A stretch of DNA of 58,659 nucleotides from Enhygromyxa salina. GTDB lineage: Bacteria > Myxococcota_A > Polyangia > Nannocystales > Nannocystaceae. Positions within the stretch are counted from its first letter, which is position 1; the number at the start of each line of letters is the position of its first letter. Shown piece after piece: positions 46,453-57,027 of the stretch. The stretch covers positions 1 to 58,659 of the forward strand of contig NZ_PVNK01000279.1 in the NCBI RefSeq assembly GCF_002994615.1. The letters are read 5' to 3'. The translations under genes and the position numbers were made by a program. The notes under the pieces are model-generated. The model was not told the DNA's origin. It worked only from the letters and a program-made list of their open reading frames with translations, and made no database searches.

Positions 46453-46513
46453 GCGCCGCACCCTATATCAATTCAAGCTCGCAACCTACCGAGCGCCGGG
46501 CGACACTCGGGTG

Positions 46514-47026
46514 ATGAGCGGCGAGGGCGTGCATGGACGAGGACCGATCCGGAGCAAGGCCTTGCTGCTCTACGCCGGCGAGCGCACGGCCCACCGCTCA
46601 TGTGGGATCGCCCTGGCCGAGGCCTTCGACCGCCCGAGCGCGGCCTACCAGAGCCTGCGTCGCGGCGGGATCACGGGCCAGGGCACCTGCGGGGCGGTGG
46701 TCGCCGGGCAGCTGCTGCTCGGCGAGCTCCTCGGTGATCCAGATCCGACCGGCTCGGTCACGCCGCCGCTGCGCTCGGCGATGACCCGCTACCTCGAGCG
46801 GGTCGAGTCGGAGCTCGATCGCGGCCCGAGCCCGACGCTGATCTGCAACGACATGACCGCGGCCCACGGCCCCTTTCGGGGCGAGGCCCGCCACCGCTTT
46901 TGCACCGCGGTCGTGGCCCAGGTCGCGCAGCTCGTCGACGAGCTGGCCCGCGAGCACGGGGTCGAGCACCACCCGCAGCCGGTCACCCTCGACGACGGCA
47001 GCGTGTTCGATCCATCGGCGGAGTGA
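46514..47026 (+). CDS. C_GCAxxG_C_C-like redox protein
   Basis: A 170-residue soluble protein with cysteines at spacings resembling the C_GCAxxG_C_C family: HRSCGIALAEAF, then GQGTCGAVVAGQLLLGE, LICNDMTAAH and HRFCTAVVAQ. Such proteins are thought to bind a metal or act as redox carriers. The ATG 46514 follows a GTG at 46511. Its stop abuts the stop of the next, convergent gene (TGATCA). Confidence 0.65.
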   Translation: MSGEGVHGRGPIRSKALLLYAGERTAHRSCGIALAEAFDRPSAAYQSLRRGGITGQGTCGAVVAGQLLLGELLGDPDPTGSVTPPLRSAMTRYLERVESELDRGPSPTLICNDMTAAHGPFRGEARHRFCTAVVAQVAQLVDELAREHGVEHHPQPVTLDDGSVFDPSAE

Positions 47027-47632
47027 TCACCTGACCCGCGCGTAGACGTGGACCTTGGTCCGGCGCTTCCAGCTCGCGTCGAGCTTGTAGATCTCGCGCA
47101 GCTCGAAGGCCGGGTGGGGGTCGAAGTCCTGCAAGCTCGCGAGTCTGCGCAGACGCGGGAGGGTTGCGAGGCGTCGCTGCAGCCGGGCCATGAACGCGGC
47201 CGAGAACGCCGTCGAGCAGGTGTAGATCACCGTGGCCTCGTCGAGATCGCAGCGGAGCATGTCGTCCTCGACGAACGCGGCTCGGCTCACGCCGGGGATC
47301 CGCTCGCGTTTGGCCCGCGCGAGGGCCTGCTCGGCGATGGCGACCCGCGCGGGCGAGAGCTCGACGCCGCGCGCCCGCCCGACCTTGGTCGTCATCGCGG
47401 CGAGCAACACGACCTTGCCGAGGCCCGCGCCGAGATCGACGAAGTGATCTCGACGCCCGAGCTCGAGCTGGGCGAGGAGCCGGATCGTCGCCGTCGGCAT
47501 CAGCTCGCCGTAGGTCGAAGAGCCCCGCGAGCGCGCGACCTTGCGCTCGTCCTCGCGCGGAATCTCGAACCCGTCGAGCCCGCGGTAGAGTCGCCGCAGC
47601 TGCGCGCGCGCGTCGTGGCCAGGACCGCTCAC
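47027..47632 (-). CDS. Dot1-like class I methyltransferase
   Basis: A 201-residue methyltransferase with the DOT1-like opening YGELMPTATIRLLAQL followed by the AdoMet-binding HFVDLGAGLGKVVLLAA, ARGVELSPAR and VIYTCSTAFS. Targets of bacterial members are unknown; several are annotated as lysine methyltransferases or plain SAM methyltransferases. The GTG start 47632 is chosen because the open frame beyond it (to 47683) is made of dispersed-repeat sequence. Confidence 0.8.
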   Translation of the reverse strand: MSGPGHDARAQLRRLYRGLDGFEIPREDERKVARSRGSSTYGELMPTATIRLLAQLELGRRDHFVDLGAGLGKVVLLAAMTTKVGRARGVELSPARVAIAEQALARAKRERIPGVSRAAFVEDDMLRCDLDEATVIYTCSTAFSAAFMARLQRRLATLPRLRRLASLQDFDPHPAFELREIYKLDASWKRRTKVHVYARVR

Positions 47633-47640
47633 CGGCCAAA

Positions 47641-47705
47641 GTCTACCCCCTCGGCCGTCAGCGACTCTGCCACGCACGGCCACGAGCGGCCGGTCGCTGC
47701 GGGGG
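47641..47705 (-). repeat. Dispersed repeat copy upstream of the Dot1-like gene
   Basis: Plus-strand blocks GTCTACCCCC, CGTCAGCGACTCTGCCACGC, ACGGCCACGAGCGGCCGG, TCGCTGCGGGGG match the copies at 24.4 and 37.6 kb in order. This one is in a divergent gap between the methyltransferase and the LysR gene, so it is the exception to the 3'-flank rule. Confidence 0.8.
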
Positions 47706-47796
47706 CTTCAACGCAGTCTGTTGGGTCCATGGGACGCGCTGTACGCGGACGAACCCAGCCCCAGGTCAATCGGTTTCGTAGATGGCAGAATCGTGG

Positions 47797-47814
47797 TCTC
47801 ATCTAGATATGAGA
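47797..47814 (+). promoter_or_regulatory. Inverted-repeat operator at the LysR gene start
   Basis: TCTCAT-CTAGAT-ATGAGA is an inverted repeat with a 6-base spacer whose right half-site touches the start codon at 47814. It includes a T-N11-A arrangement typical of LysR binding sites. Position over the translation start suggests autorepression; inferred. Confidence 0.5.
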
Positions 47815-48725
47815 TGAGCAAAGAGCCCGTGACCTTCGACCAGCTGGCGGTTTTCTTGGCGATCGTCGAGACCGGCAGCTTCTCCGGCGCGGCCCGGAGG
47901 CTCAGCCGCGCGCAGTCCGCCGTCAGCTACGCGATCGCCAACCTCGAGCGCCTGCTCGAGCTCGAGCTCTTCGATCGGACCGGTCGCAAGCCGGTCCTGA
48001 CCGAGGCCGGCCACGCGCTGGTCGAGGAGGCGCGAGCGGTCAACGGGCAGGTCGACAAGCTGCTCGCCCGCGCAGGGCAGATGCGCGGGGGCGTCGAGCC
48101 GAGGCTGGCGCTGGCCGTCGACGTGTTCTTTCCGATGCCGATCGTGCTCGACGCGCTCGCGGCCTTTCGTGATCACTATCCGTCGATCCCGGTTCACCTG
48201 CGGGTCGAGGCCCTCGGCGCCGTGGCCCAGCTCGTCGTCGACGGGACGGTGCAGTTCGGCGTCAGCGCGCCCCTCGACGAGTTTCCCGCCGGGATCGAGC
48301 GCAAGCCGCTGATGCCGATCGAGCTGGTCACGGTCTGCGCGGCCGCTCACCCCCTCGCGCAGATAGAGGGCCCGCTGACGATGACCCACCTGCGCGAGCA
48401 CACCCAGCTGGTCCTCACCGACCGCTCGGCGCTGACGGCCGGGCGCGACAACGCGGTCGCCGGCGACGACAATTGGCGCCTCGCGGACCTCCCGGCCAAG
48501 CTCGCGTGTCTGCTCGCGGGTTTCGGGTGGGGCAACATGCCAACTCACATGGTCGCCGACGATCTCGCCGCCGGCCGCTTGGTCCGGCTGCAGGTGAGCG
48601 AGTGGGGGCTCGAGCCCTACTCGGTCCAGATCTCGGTCATCCACCGGGCGTCGTCACCCCCGGGCCCGGCCGGGCGCTGGCTGATCGAGGTCCTCGAGCG
48701 TCAGGACGCCCCGGACGCGCGCTGA
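47814..48725 (+). CDS. LysR-family transcriptional regulator
   Basis: A 303-residue protein with the N-terminal winged helix FDQLAVFLAIVETGSFSGAA, then RRLSRAQSAVSYAIANLERL, and LFDRTGRKPVLTEAG, followed by a substrate-binding domain with LALAVDVFFPM and FGWGNMPTHMV. It regulates transcription in response to a small molecule; the target is unknown. The ATG at 47814 overlaps the inverted repeat. Longer in-frame starts at 47721 extend into the dispersed repeat and are rejected. Confidence 0.93.
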   Translation: MSKEPVTFDQLAVFLAIVETGSFSGAARRLSRAQSAVSYAIANLERLLELELFDRTGRKPVLTEAGHALVEEARAVNGQVDKLLARAGQMRGGVEPRLALAVDVFFPMPIVLDALAAFRDHYPSIPVHLRVEALGAVAQLVVDGTVQFGVSAPLDEFPAGIERKPLMPIELVTVCAAAHPLAQIEGPLTMTHLREHTQLVLTDRSALTAGRDNAVAGDDNWRLADLPAKLACLLAGFGWGNMPTHMVADDLAAGRLVRLQVSEWGLEPYSVQISVIHRASSPPGPAGRWLIEVLERQDAPDAR

Positions 48726-48788
48726 GAATTTATTTGGTTTTGGTGCAATCCCGATCGGGTCGGCCGGGTACTACCGCGCCGATTCGTG

Positions 48789-50644
<1,856 letters not shown>

Positions 50645-50648
<4 letters not shown>

Positions 50649-50812
50649 AGCGACGAGTCAGCGCCCTCACCAAGCACGTCGCCGGGACCGTCGACCTCGC
50701 GAGCGCCGGCCTCGGCTTCGCGCTGGTTGGGATCGTGATCGCGACCTTGGCCTTCGGCCTCGCCCCGAGCGCGCTGGCCCTCGGCCTCCTCGCGCTGCTC
50801 GTCGTCGACTGA
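50645..50812 (+). CDS. 55-residue predicted membrane protein
   Basis: A short frame starting MKRRVSALTKHVAGTVDLAS, then about 35 hydrophobic residues forming one or two membrane segments (FALVGIVIATLAFGL; ALALGLLALLVVD). Its ATG overlaps the kinase stop as ATGA, the usual sign of translational coupling, so I accept it although it is short. It may associate with the kinase's membrane anchor; inferred. Confidence 0.65.
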
Positions 50813-50921
50813 TCCCTCACCCCCGACCTGCGCTTCGGTTGCTCGGCGGGCAGCTCGATGCCTGCGCGGCCCCAACCGGCGATCGGCCGTCCCCCCCGCG
50901 ACGAGTGCGATAGGGTTAACC

Positions 50922-53084
50922 ATGTCTGATCGCATGCGCACGACGGCGCTGTCTTTCGCGTGGGCCCTCGTCGCGTGCCACCGCGGCGGGCAGGTGAGCA
51001 CCGATCCTGTCCCAACGCCGAGCCCGCTCGCCGAGGCCGAGGCCGCGGAGGTGGCCACGATCCCGATCACCGTCGTTTTCCAGCTCGAGGCCTTCACCGT
51101 CGAGGACTGGAGCTTCGGGCCCGGGGGCGCTCGGCTCGCGTCGACCGAGCACGGCGACTGCTCGGTCTGGGATGTCGACAGCGGTCGCCTGATCCGCACG
51201 TTCGAGGATGAGGACTCGGGCCCCTGCGAGGAGTGGCCGGCCGTCGTCAGCTTCCACGACCTCCAGGCCAGCGAGCAGTCCGCCGACAAGGAGCTCGAGC
51301 TCGACACGACCAAGGGCGTCGCGATCGTCGACGCCAGCTCGGGTCAAAAGCTGCGCGACCTCAACTGCCCCGACTGCGCGAGCGTCGACGACATCAGCTG
51401 GTCGCGCGAGGGCCACCTGCTCGCGCTGGCCTGGCGCGACGCGGCTCGGCTCGAGGTCTGGGACGCGGACTCGGGCACCCAGCAGCGGGTCGAGTCGATC
51501 CCGATCAGCGGTGAGATCGACGAGCTCGAGCTCGGCTGGACCGCGGGCGGCGCGACCGTGGCATGGGTCGAGTCGAGCCAGACCGAGTGCGATGAAGAGT
51601 ACGACTACGACTGCGAGAGAGACGAGGCCACCCAGACCTACGTGCACCGGTCCTACGACCGAAAGATACTCGTCGCGGCCGAGGCTGGCGTGGAGCTCAG
51701 TCACACCGGCGGTGAGGGGAGCATCGCGGACCTGAAGTTCGACGCCGAGGGCCAGTGGGCGATCTGGACCACGTCCTACAGCGTGCGCCGGATGGGAACC
51801 CGGACTCAGCTCTACGTCGCTGGAATCGCCGGGCGCAAGAGCGGACTCGGCTGGACTTACGACGAAGAGGACTACAACTACAGCGGGACGGCCGAGCACG
51901 AGGGCCGTTGGCGCAGCGACGGCGTGACCCACTGGGCCGTCTCGAGCTGCTACTACGACAACATCGGCTACATCAGCGAGCTCGGCTGGGGGACCTTCAT
52001 CGTCGAGCCAGCGCTCGGCTGGCGCCCAGGCGAGGTCGTCGATGACCTGAGCTACAGCAGCGAGTTCGAGCTCGAGCTGTTTGGCTTCGTCGGCGACGCG
52101 CTGCGCTTCTCCGGGGAGTACTGCGGCGAGAGCTGCACCCCGATCGGGACGCCGCCCCCCCCGAACTGTCAGCTCCTCGACGTGGCCTCGGGCCACGGCA
52201 GCGAGCTGCTCGACTGCGCCGGGGCGGCGTTCCTGCGCAACACTGGCGGCCTGGTCCCGCTGCCGATCGACAGTGACACGATGGACTGGTGGTGGTCTCG
52301 CGGCGGCGCCCTCGTCCTCGACGACGGCGACAACTTCATGATCCTCGACGCGGTCACCGGGACCGGCGCGCAGCCCCGGACCGACGTCGTCAGCGTCTTC
52401 GACGGGAAGCTCGGGCCCGAGCTCGACCGCGTGGTCGTGGTCAGCGCGGGCGGGGTCGAGCTGATCGACCTCGGCAGCGGCGCCGCGATCCTCACGCTGG
52501 CCAAGGCCCAGGCCGAACAAGCCGCGCTGTCTCCGACGGGCGACCGCCTCGCGCTCCTCGACCGGGGCCAGCTCCAAGTCGTCGACGTGGCGAGCGGCGA
52601 GGTCCTCGCTCGCGCCGCCGTCGCGGGCGAGGACCTCGCGTTTCGCCAAGATGGCGACGCGCTCTTCGTCGGCACCGGCGAACCCGAGCAGCTGGTCGAC
52701 GCGCGCACCGGTGAGCTGCTCTCCGATGAACTCCTGGCCAAGATCTCCGAGGCGAGGGGCGATCTCGATCCGAGCTGGCGGTGGATCATGGACATCGAGA
52801 CCGATGAGCTGGTGCGGACGCTCGACGGGCGCGAGCTCAGGCTGGCGGAGAGTGGGTCATGGCTGCCAGACACGGGTCAGTACTCCGGCGATGCTCCGGG
52901 CTCCGAGGTCACGTTTCGGGTCGGCGAGGATCCCTGGGCCCTGCCCCGGTACCACGCAGAGGACCTCGCCGAGTGGCTCGAGCGGCCGGATCTGTTCGAG
53001 GCCTTCGTCACCGGGGAGCCGATCCCCCCGCCCAATTTCAGCGCGGCGGACCTCGCCCGCTTGGAGACGAAAGCGGAGGACTGA
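50922..53084 (+). CDS. Beta-propeller-like lipoprotein of unknown function
   Basis: A 720-residue protein with a lipoprotein signal (SFAWALVAC, cysteine near residue 19). The body repeats WD/YVTN-type strands, for example CSVWDVDSGRLIRTF, LEVWDADSGTQQRV, LQVVDVASGEVLARA and LALLDRGQ, spaced as blades of a beta-propeller. A central section (about residues 220-420) is rich in Tyr, Trp and Cys and less regular. Probably a periplasmic or surface interaction protein. The cytochrome gene follows after 6 bases, so they form an operon. Confidence 0.75.
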   Translation: MSDRMRTTALSFAWALVACHRGGQVSTDPVPTPSPLAEAEAAEVATIPITVVFQLEAFTVEDWSFGPGGARLASTEHGDCSVWDVDSGRLIRTFEDEDSGPCEEWPAVVSFHDLQASEQSADKELELDTTKGVAIVDASSGQKLRDLNCPDCASVDDISWSREGHLLALAWRDAARLEVWDADSGTQQRVESIPISGEIDELELGWTAGGATVAWVESSQTECDEEYDYDCERDEATQTYVHRSYDRKILVAAEAGVELSHTGGEGSIADLKFDAEGQWAIWTTSYSVRRMGTRTQLYVAGIAGRKSGLGWTYDEEDYNYSGTAEHEGRWRSDGVTHWAVSSCYYDNIGYISELGWGTFIVEPALGWRPGEVVDDLSYSSEFELELFGFVGDALRFSGEYCGESCTPIGTPPPPNCQLLDVASGHGSELLDCAGAAFLRNTGGLVPLPIDSDTMDWWWSRGGALVLDDGDNFMILDAVTGTGAQPRTDVVSVFDGKLGPELDRVVVVSAGGVELIDLGSGAAILTLAKAQAEQAALSPTGDRLALLDRGQLQVVDVASGEVLARAAVAGEDLAFRQDGDALFVGTGEPEQLVDARTGELLSDELLAKISEARGDLDPSWRWIMDIETDELVRTLDGRELRLAESGSWLPDTGQYSGDAPGSEVTFRVGEDPWALPRYHAEDLAEWLERPDLFEAFVTGEPIPPPNFSAADLARLETKAED

Positions 53085-53090
53085 GCCGAG

Positions 53091-54224
53091 ATGGGCCGCG
53101 CTGCTGGAGTCGCGCTCGCGATCGCGGGCCTGGTCGTGGCCTTGGCCACGACCGCGACCGCGAGCCTCGCCCGCGAGGACGAGAGCTCGGGCGAGAGCTC
53201 GGGCGCGAGCCAGAGCGCGGCGACGCGAGCGTTCATGCCGCGCCCGGCCCGGGGCCCTCGCCGCGCTGGCGCCGATCGACTCGACCGCAACGACGAGTGC
53301 GTCAATTGCCACGCGGACATCGCCGGCGAGTGGAGCGACTCACTGCACCGCCGCGCCTTCGAAGATCCCATGGTCCAGGCCGCCTTCGCCCAGGAGCGCG
53401 ATCCGAGCTTTTGTCGCAGCTGTCACGCGCCCGAGGCCGACCCTCGCCGCGAGCCCTCGCCGCGGGAGGCCGCGCTTGGGGTCGCCTGCGTGACCTGCCA
53501 CCTCGACGGTCACGACGACGTGGTCCTCGCCGGGCCCGAGGAGCCGAGCAGGCGCGCCGGCCCGGCGCCCCACCCCCTGCGCCGGACCCCGGCCTTCGCC
53601 TCGCCCGACGCCTGCGCGGGCTGCCATGAATTTTGGTTCCCCCACGCCGGCCGTGGCGGCCACAAGCTCAAGATGCAGCGGACCGTGACCGAGCACGCGC
53701 GCTCGGACCACGCGGACGACAGCTGCCAGACCTGTCACATGCCGCCGCGAGGCTCGGGCGCCGCGCGTCACCTCGATCACGGGTTCGCGGTCGCCGGCCA
53801 GGTCCAGGTGCTGCGTTCCGCGGTCACCGTCGACGCGAGCCGACCGGAGCCGGGTCGCGTCGTGCTCGAGCTCTCGCCGGGGCGGGTCGGGCACGCGGTC
53901 CCGACCGGGGATCTCTTTCGTCGCCTCAGCGTCGAGCTGCGCAGCGACGACGACGGGCCGAGCTGGTCCGAGCAGCGCGTGCTCACGCGCCACTTCGCCG
54001 CGATGAAGACCGAGCACGGCCACGTCACCCGGGTCGAGCGCAGCGACGACCGGGTCGGCGTGGGCTCGGGTCCTCGCGTCGTCGAGTTCACCCTCCCGCC
54101 CGCGCTGCACGATCGTCCGCTGCGCTGGGAGCTGGTGCTCGAGCGTGCCCTCGACGCCTCGACGGGCCGCGAGCTGCGGGCCACGGTTTGGGACCGGACC
54201 TCGTTTGCGAGCGGCGAGCTCTAA
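53091..54224 (+). CDS. Pentaheme c-type cytochrome
   Basis: A 377-residue exported protein with signal peptide (ends near TATA/TAS, about residue 25) and five CxxCH heme sites: CVNCH, CRSCH, CVTCH, CAGCH and CQTCH, between residues 70 and 220. The C-terminal 150 residues are a heme-free beta-rich domain. Such proteins carry electrons in the periplasm; the substrate is not apparent. It follows the propeller lipoprotein by 6 bases and overlaps the convergent sigma gene by 4 bases. Confidence 0.9.
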   Translation: MGRAAGVALAIAGLVVALATTATASLAREDESSGESSGASQSAATRAFMPRPARGPRRAGADRLDRNDECVNCHADIAGEWSDSLHRRAFEDPMVQAAFAQERDPSFCRSCHAPEADPRREPSPREAALGVACVTCHLDGHDDVVLAGPEEPSRRAGPAPHPLRRTPAFASPDACAGCHEFWFPHAGRGGHKLKMQRTVTEHARSDHADDSCQTCHMPPRGSGAARHLDHGFAVAGQVQVLRSAVTVDASRPEPGRVVLELSPGRVGHAVPTGDLFRRLSVELRSDDDGPSWSEQRVLTRHFAAMKTEHGHVTRVERSDDRVGVGSGPRVVEFTLPPALHDRPLRWELVLERALDASTGRELRATVWDRTSFASGEL

Positions 54225-54835
54225 GTCGGGTCCTCGAACAGCGCGTCCTTGAGCTCTCGGGCCCAGGTGTCGAGGCGGGTCCCGGTCGGCTCCACTCGCA
54301 GCCCGCCGTCGAGGGCGCGCAGCTCGGCCTCGAGCAGCTGCTTGGCCCGGCGCAGGCGGGTCTTCGCGGTCCCGAGCGGGACCCCGAGGACCTCACCGAT
54401 CTCGGCCGCGGTCATCGCCTCCCAGTAGTGCAGCTCGAGGGCGACCTGGCTGTCGAGGGGGATCCGGCGCAGGGCGAGCAGGAGCTGGTGTTGATCTTGA
54501 TCCCGGGCCAGCGCGGCGCTCGGCGAGGGATCCAGATCGAAGGCGGAGACGGACTTTAGATCCACGCGATCGCGGCTGCGCGAGCGCCAGTGCTTGGCGA
54601 GCTGGTTGTGGGCGATCGCGTACAGGAAGCTGCGAAAGCTCGAGTCACCGCGGAAGCGATCGCGGGCCTCGACGCAGCCGAGGAAGGTCTGCTGGATCAG
54701 ATCTTCATGCTGAGTGTCGGCCGGCAGCTTGTTGCGAAAGAAGCGAGCGATCGCCTCGAAGTGCCGCTCGAACAGCTGCTCGCCAGCGCGCTTGTCGCCG
54801 TCGGCCCAGGCTCGCAGCAGCTGTGCGTCGCTCAC
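54221..54835 (-). CDS. ECF-type RNA polymerase sigma factor
   Basis: A 204-residue sigma-70 family protein. Region 2 includes AIARFFRNKLPADTQHEDLI, then QQTFLGCVEARDRFRGDSSF and FLYAIAHNQLAKHWR; region 4 includes LHYWEAMTAAEIGEVLGVPL and GTAKTRLRRAKQLLE. No anti-sigma factor gene is adjacent. The GTG start 54835 overlaps the upstream PEBP-lipoprotein stop (GTGA), so translation is coupled. The C-terminal 35 residues extend beyond region 4. Confidence 0.92.
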   Translation of the reverse strand: MSDAQLLRAWADGDKRAGEQLFERHFEAIARFFRNKLPADTQHEDLIQQTFLGCVEARDRFRGDSSFRSFLYAIAHNQLAKHWRSRSRDRVDLKSVSAFDLDPSPSAALARDQDQHQLLLALRRIPLDSQVALELHYWEAMTAAEIGEVLGVPLGTAKTRLRRAKQLLEAELRALDGGLRVEPTGTRLDTWARELKDALFEDPT

Positions 54836-55563
54836 GGCGTATACACGCCCTCGAGGGTCGCCTGCGCGATCGCGTGGGCCTCGAAGGCGAGCCGCGCGTC
54901 GCCGAGCATCACGCTGGTGTCGATCTCGTCGTCGAGGGTCGCTACGTCGAGGGCGAAGACGGTGAACTCGTAGGTGTGGGGCTCGGGCGGGCAGGGGCCC
55001 GCGTAGCCGGGCCAGCCCGCGTAGGAGCTCGCCTGCGAGGCCCCGGGCACGTTGGCGGGCATGAATTCGAGCTCGACCGCCTCGGGCAGGCCCGTGAGCT
55101 CGGTCGAGATGTTCCAGATCGCCGCGTGATCGAAGTTGAAGTCGAGGTCGGTGAAGAACACCGCGAGGCTCATGGTCTCGGGCGGCACGCCAGCCCAGTC
55201 GAGCTGGGGCGAGACGTTCTCGCCCTCGCAGCTGTGCGCGACGGGGATCGCCCCGCCGAACTCGAAGGCCGGGCTCGTGAGCGTGAACTCGACGGGATCG
55301 CCGTCGCCGTCCCCGTCTCCGTCGCCGTCGCCGTCCCCGTCGCCGTCTCCATCCCCGTCTCCGTCTCCGTCCCCGTCCCCGTCTCCGTCCCCGGGATCTC
55401 CGTCGCCGTCCCCATCCCCATCGCCGTCCCCGTCGCCGTCCCCGTCTCCGGTGCTGGTCTCGGTCGCGTTGGTGTCCCCGCCGCCGTCATCACCGCTGCA
55501 TCCGGCGAGGCAAAGGGGCGCGAGCGAGGCGAAGGTGCAGATCAGTCGAGCAAGTCGTGGCAT
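54832..55563 (-). CDS. PEBP (YbhB/YbcL)-family lipoprotein with Gly-Asp linker
   Basis: A 243-residue protein: lipoprotein signal (LCLAGC, Cys 22), a long Gly-Asp tract (about residues 39-89) and a phosphatidylethanolamine-binding/Raf-kinase-inhibitor-like domain with FTLTSPAF, CEGENVSPQLDW, SLAVFFTDLDF, DHAAIWNI, GPCPPEPHTYEF and FALD. PEBP proteins bind phospholipid head groups or phosphate ligands. The tract is encoded by a 6-bp repeat (55297-55450). It is the first gene of an operon with the ECF sigma factor. Confidence 0.88.
   Translation of the reverse strand: MPRLARLICTFASLAPLCLAGCSGDDGGGDTNATETSTGDGDGDGDGDGDGDGDGDPGDGDGDGDGDGDGDGDGDGDGDGDGDGDGDGDPVEFTLTSPAFEFGGAIPVAHSCEGENVSPQLDWAGVPPETMSLAVFFTDLDFNFDHAAIWNISTELTGLPEAVELEFMPANVPGASQASSYAGWPGYAGPCPPEPHTYEFTVFALDVATLDDEIDTSVMLGDARLAFEAHAIAQATLEGVYTP
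55297..55450 (-). repeat. Hexanucleotide repeat coding for Gly-Asp
   Basis: Nearly uninterrupted GGNGAC-type hexamers encode the (GD)n linker of the PEBP lipoprotein. The same kind of repeat occurs at 34099-34270 in another lipoprotein gene. Third-base variation (GGA, GGG, GGC) indicates selection on the protein rather than recent slippage only. Confidence 0.85.
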
Positions 55564-55768
55564 GCGGGGGCCAAGCTACCTAACTGCCGCCCGGCCCGGC
55601 AACGAGTCACCGCCCGTGGCCCGTGCGCGGGCCGGCGTCCCGGGAGCGGGCCACCTCGAGTTCACCAAATTCCCCCAAGCCCTGGAGATCATTGATCTTC
55701 GGTCTGTGGCAGGCCCCGTGCTTTGTCCCTGGTCGTCGCAACGACGCGACCCACAAGGAGAAACGAAG

Positions 55769-56146
55769 ATGACCAAGTCCATCCGCACCATCGCCACCAC
55801 CCTCGCCTTCGCCATCGCCACCCTCGTCGGCGGCACGGCCCTCGCCGCCGCGCCCGGCGACGTCGGAGCCCACAGCCAAGACGAGGTCCACGAGTCGACC
55901 CGCTTCGACGCCGCCGTGACCCTCGAGGGGGAGATCAACATCAACACCGCGAGCGCGGCCGAGCTCGAGCTGTTGCCGGGCATCGGCCCCTCGATCGCCG
56001 CGCGGATCGTCAGCTACCGCAAGGACCGCCCCTTCAAGCAGCGCAACAACATCATGCGCATCCGGGGCGTCGGCCAAAAGACCTTCGCCAAGATCAAGGA
56101 CTACTTGATCGTCGAGGGTCAGACCACGCTGCGCGTCGCCAAGTGA
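55769..56146 (+). CDS. ComEA-like helix-hairpin-helix protein
   Basis: A 125-residue exported protein: signal peptide ending ALAAA (about residue 28) and a C-terminal pair of helix-hairpin-helix motifs (ININTASAAELELLPGIGPS, AARIVSYRKDRPF, IRGVGQKTFAKIKDYL). ComEA-type proteins bind double-stranded DNA in the periplasm during natural transformation. No other competence gene is close. A good ribosome site AAGGAG lies 9 bases before the ATG. Confidence 0.88.
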   Translation: MTKSIRTIATTLAFAIATLVGGTALAAAPGDVGAHSQDEVHESTRFDAAVTLEGEININTASAAELELLPGIGPSIAARIVSYRKDRPFKQRNNIMRIRGVGQKTFAKIKDYLIVEGQTTLRVAK

Positions 56147-56165
56147 GCTCGGCGCCCAGCCCGTC

Positions 56166-57005
56166 CTACGAGGGCGCCCCCGTCACCGACTCGGTGGCGC
56201 GGGCGCCTTCGTCGGTGATCCGCTCGACCAGCCAGCGGATGACCACGAAGCACAGCAGGCCCAGGCCCATGCCGACCAGCGCGCCCACGGACACGTCGAG
56301 CGGCCGGTGAACCCGAAGCAGCGGGCGCGAGTAGGCCACGCACAGCGCCCAGACCGGCAGCGCCGTGGTGATCCGCTGACGCCAGCCCCCGAGCCAGCAC
56401 AGGCCGAGGGCGAGCATCATCGTTGCGAAGGTCATCGACGCGGTCGCGTGGCCCGAGGGGAAGGTGTAGCCGGTCTCCTCGATCCAGTGCTCGCGGACCA
56501 GGGGCGCGAGCGCGGGTTCGTCGAGCTCGGGGAGCTGCTCGCGCAGGAGCTCACGGCGGACGTCCTTGTCGCCGAGCTCGTAGAAGGCGTCGGCGTCGGG
56601 GACCTCGGGCCCGAGCGCGCCCGCGTCCGCGAGCGTGACGATGTTGGGCCGCGGCGCGTGCACCGCGGGCTTGAGCACGTGCTCGTTGAACTGAGCCACC
56701 CCGGCCAGACCGAGGCCCATGGCCACGAACACGACCACGCCCTCGACCGCCCGCCGACGGGCGCTCAGCCCCGGCCGCGAGACCAGCACGATCACCCCGG
56801 CCGCGCACAGCAGCGGCAGCTGCTGCCAGGTCGACGAGTCGGTCAGCCGAACCACGAGCTCGGCGAAGCTGCTGTCGAGCGCGATCTCGGGCAGCACGAA
56901 GCTCATCAGCACCAGCACGTAGATCGGGATCAGCACGACCGCGATCCGCCGACCAAGGGGGACTTCGGCAGCGGCTCCCGGGGGTTCTTCGACGACGCCA
57001 GACAC
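56166..57005 (-). CDS. PAP2-family membrane phosphatase
   Basis: A 279-residue integral membrane protein with the three PAP2 motifs KPAVHAPRPN, FPSGHATAS and SRPLLRVHRPLDV. A charged loop of about 60 residues separates motifs 1 and 2, longer than usual. Family members dephosphorylate phosphatidate, undecaprenyl pyrophosphate or similar lipids. GTG start 57005. The next genes upstream on the same strand are lipid-related too (SDR, acyltransferase). Confidence 0.88.
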   Translation of the reverse strand: MSGVVEEPPGAAAEVPLGRRIAVVLIPIYVLVLMSFVLPEIALDSSFAELVVRLTDSSTWQQLPLLCAAGVIVLVSRPGLSARRRAVEGVVVFVAMGLGLAGVAQFNEHVLKPAVHAPRPNIVTLADAGALGPEVPDADAFYELGDKDVRRELLREQLPELDEPALAPLVREHWIEETGYTFPSGHATASMTFATMMLALGLCWLGGWRQRITTALPVWALCVAYSRPLLRVHRPLDVSVGALVGMGLGLLCFVVIRWLVERITDEGARATESVTGAPS

Positions 57006-57027
57006 CTTTGAAGATGCTACCAGCTTG

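Noticed and set aside
54600..54973. Plus-strand frame opposite the ECF sigma gene
   Set aside because: No family similarity; the minus-strand frame has complete sigma region 2 and 4 motifs.
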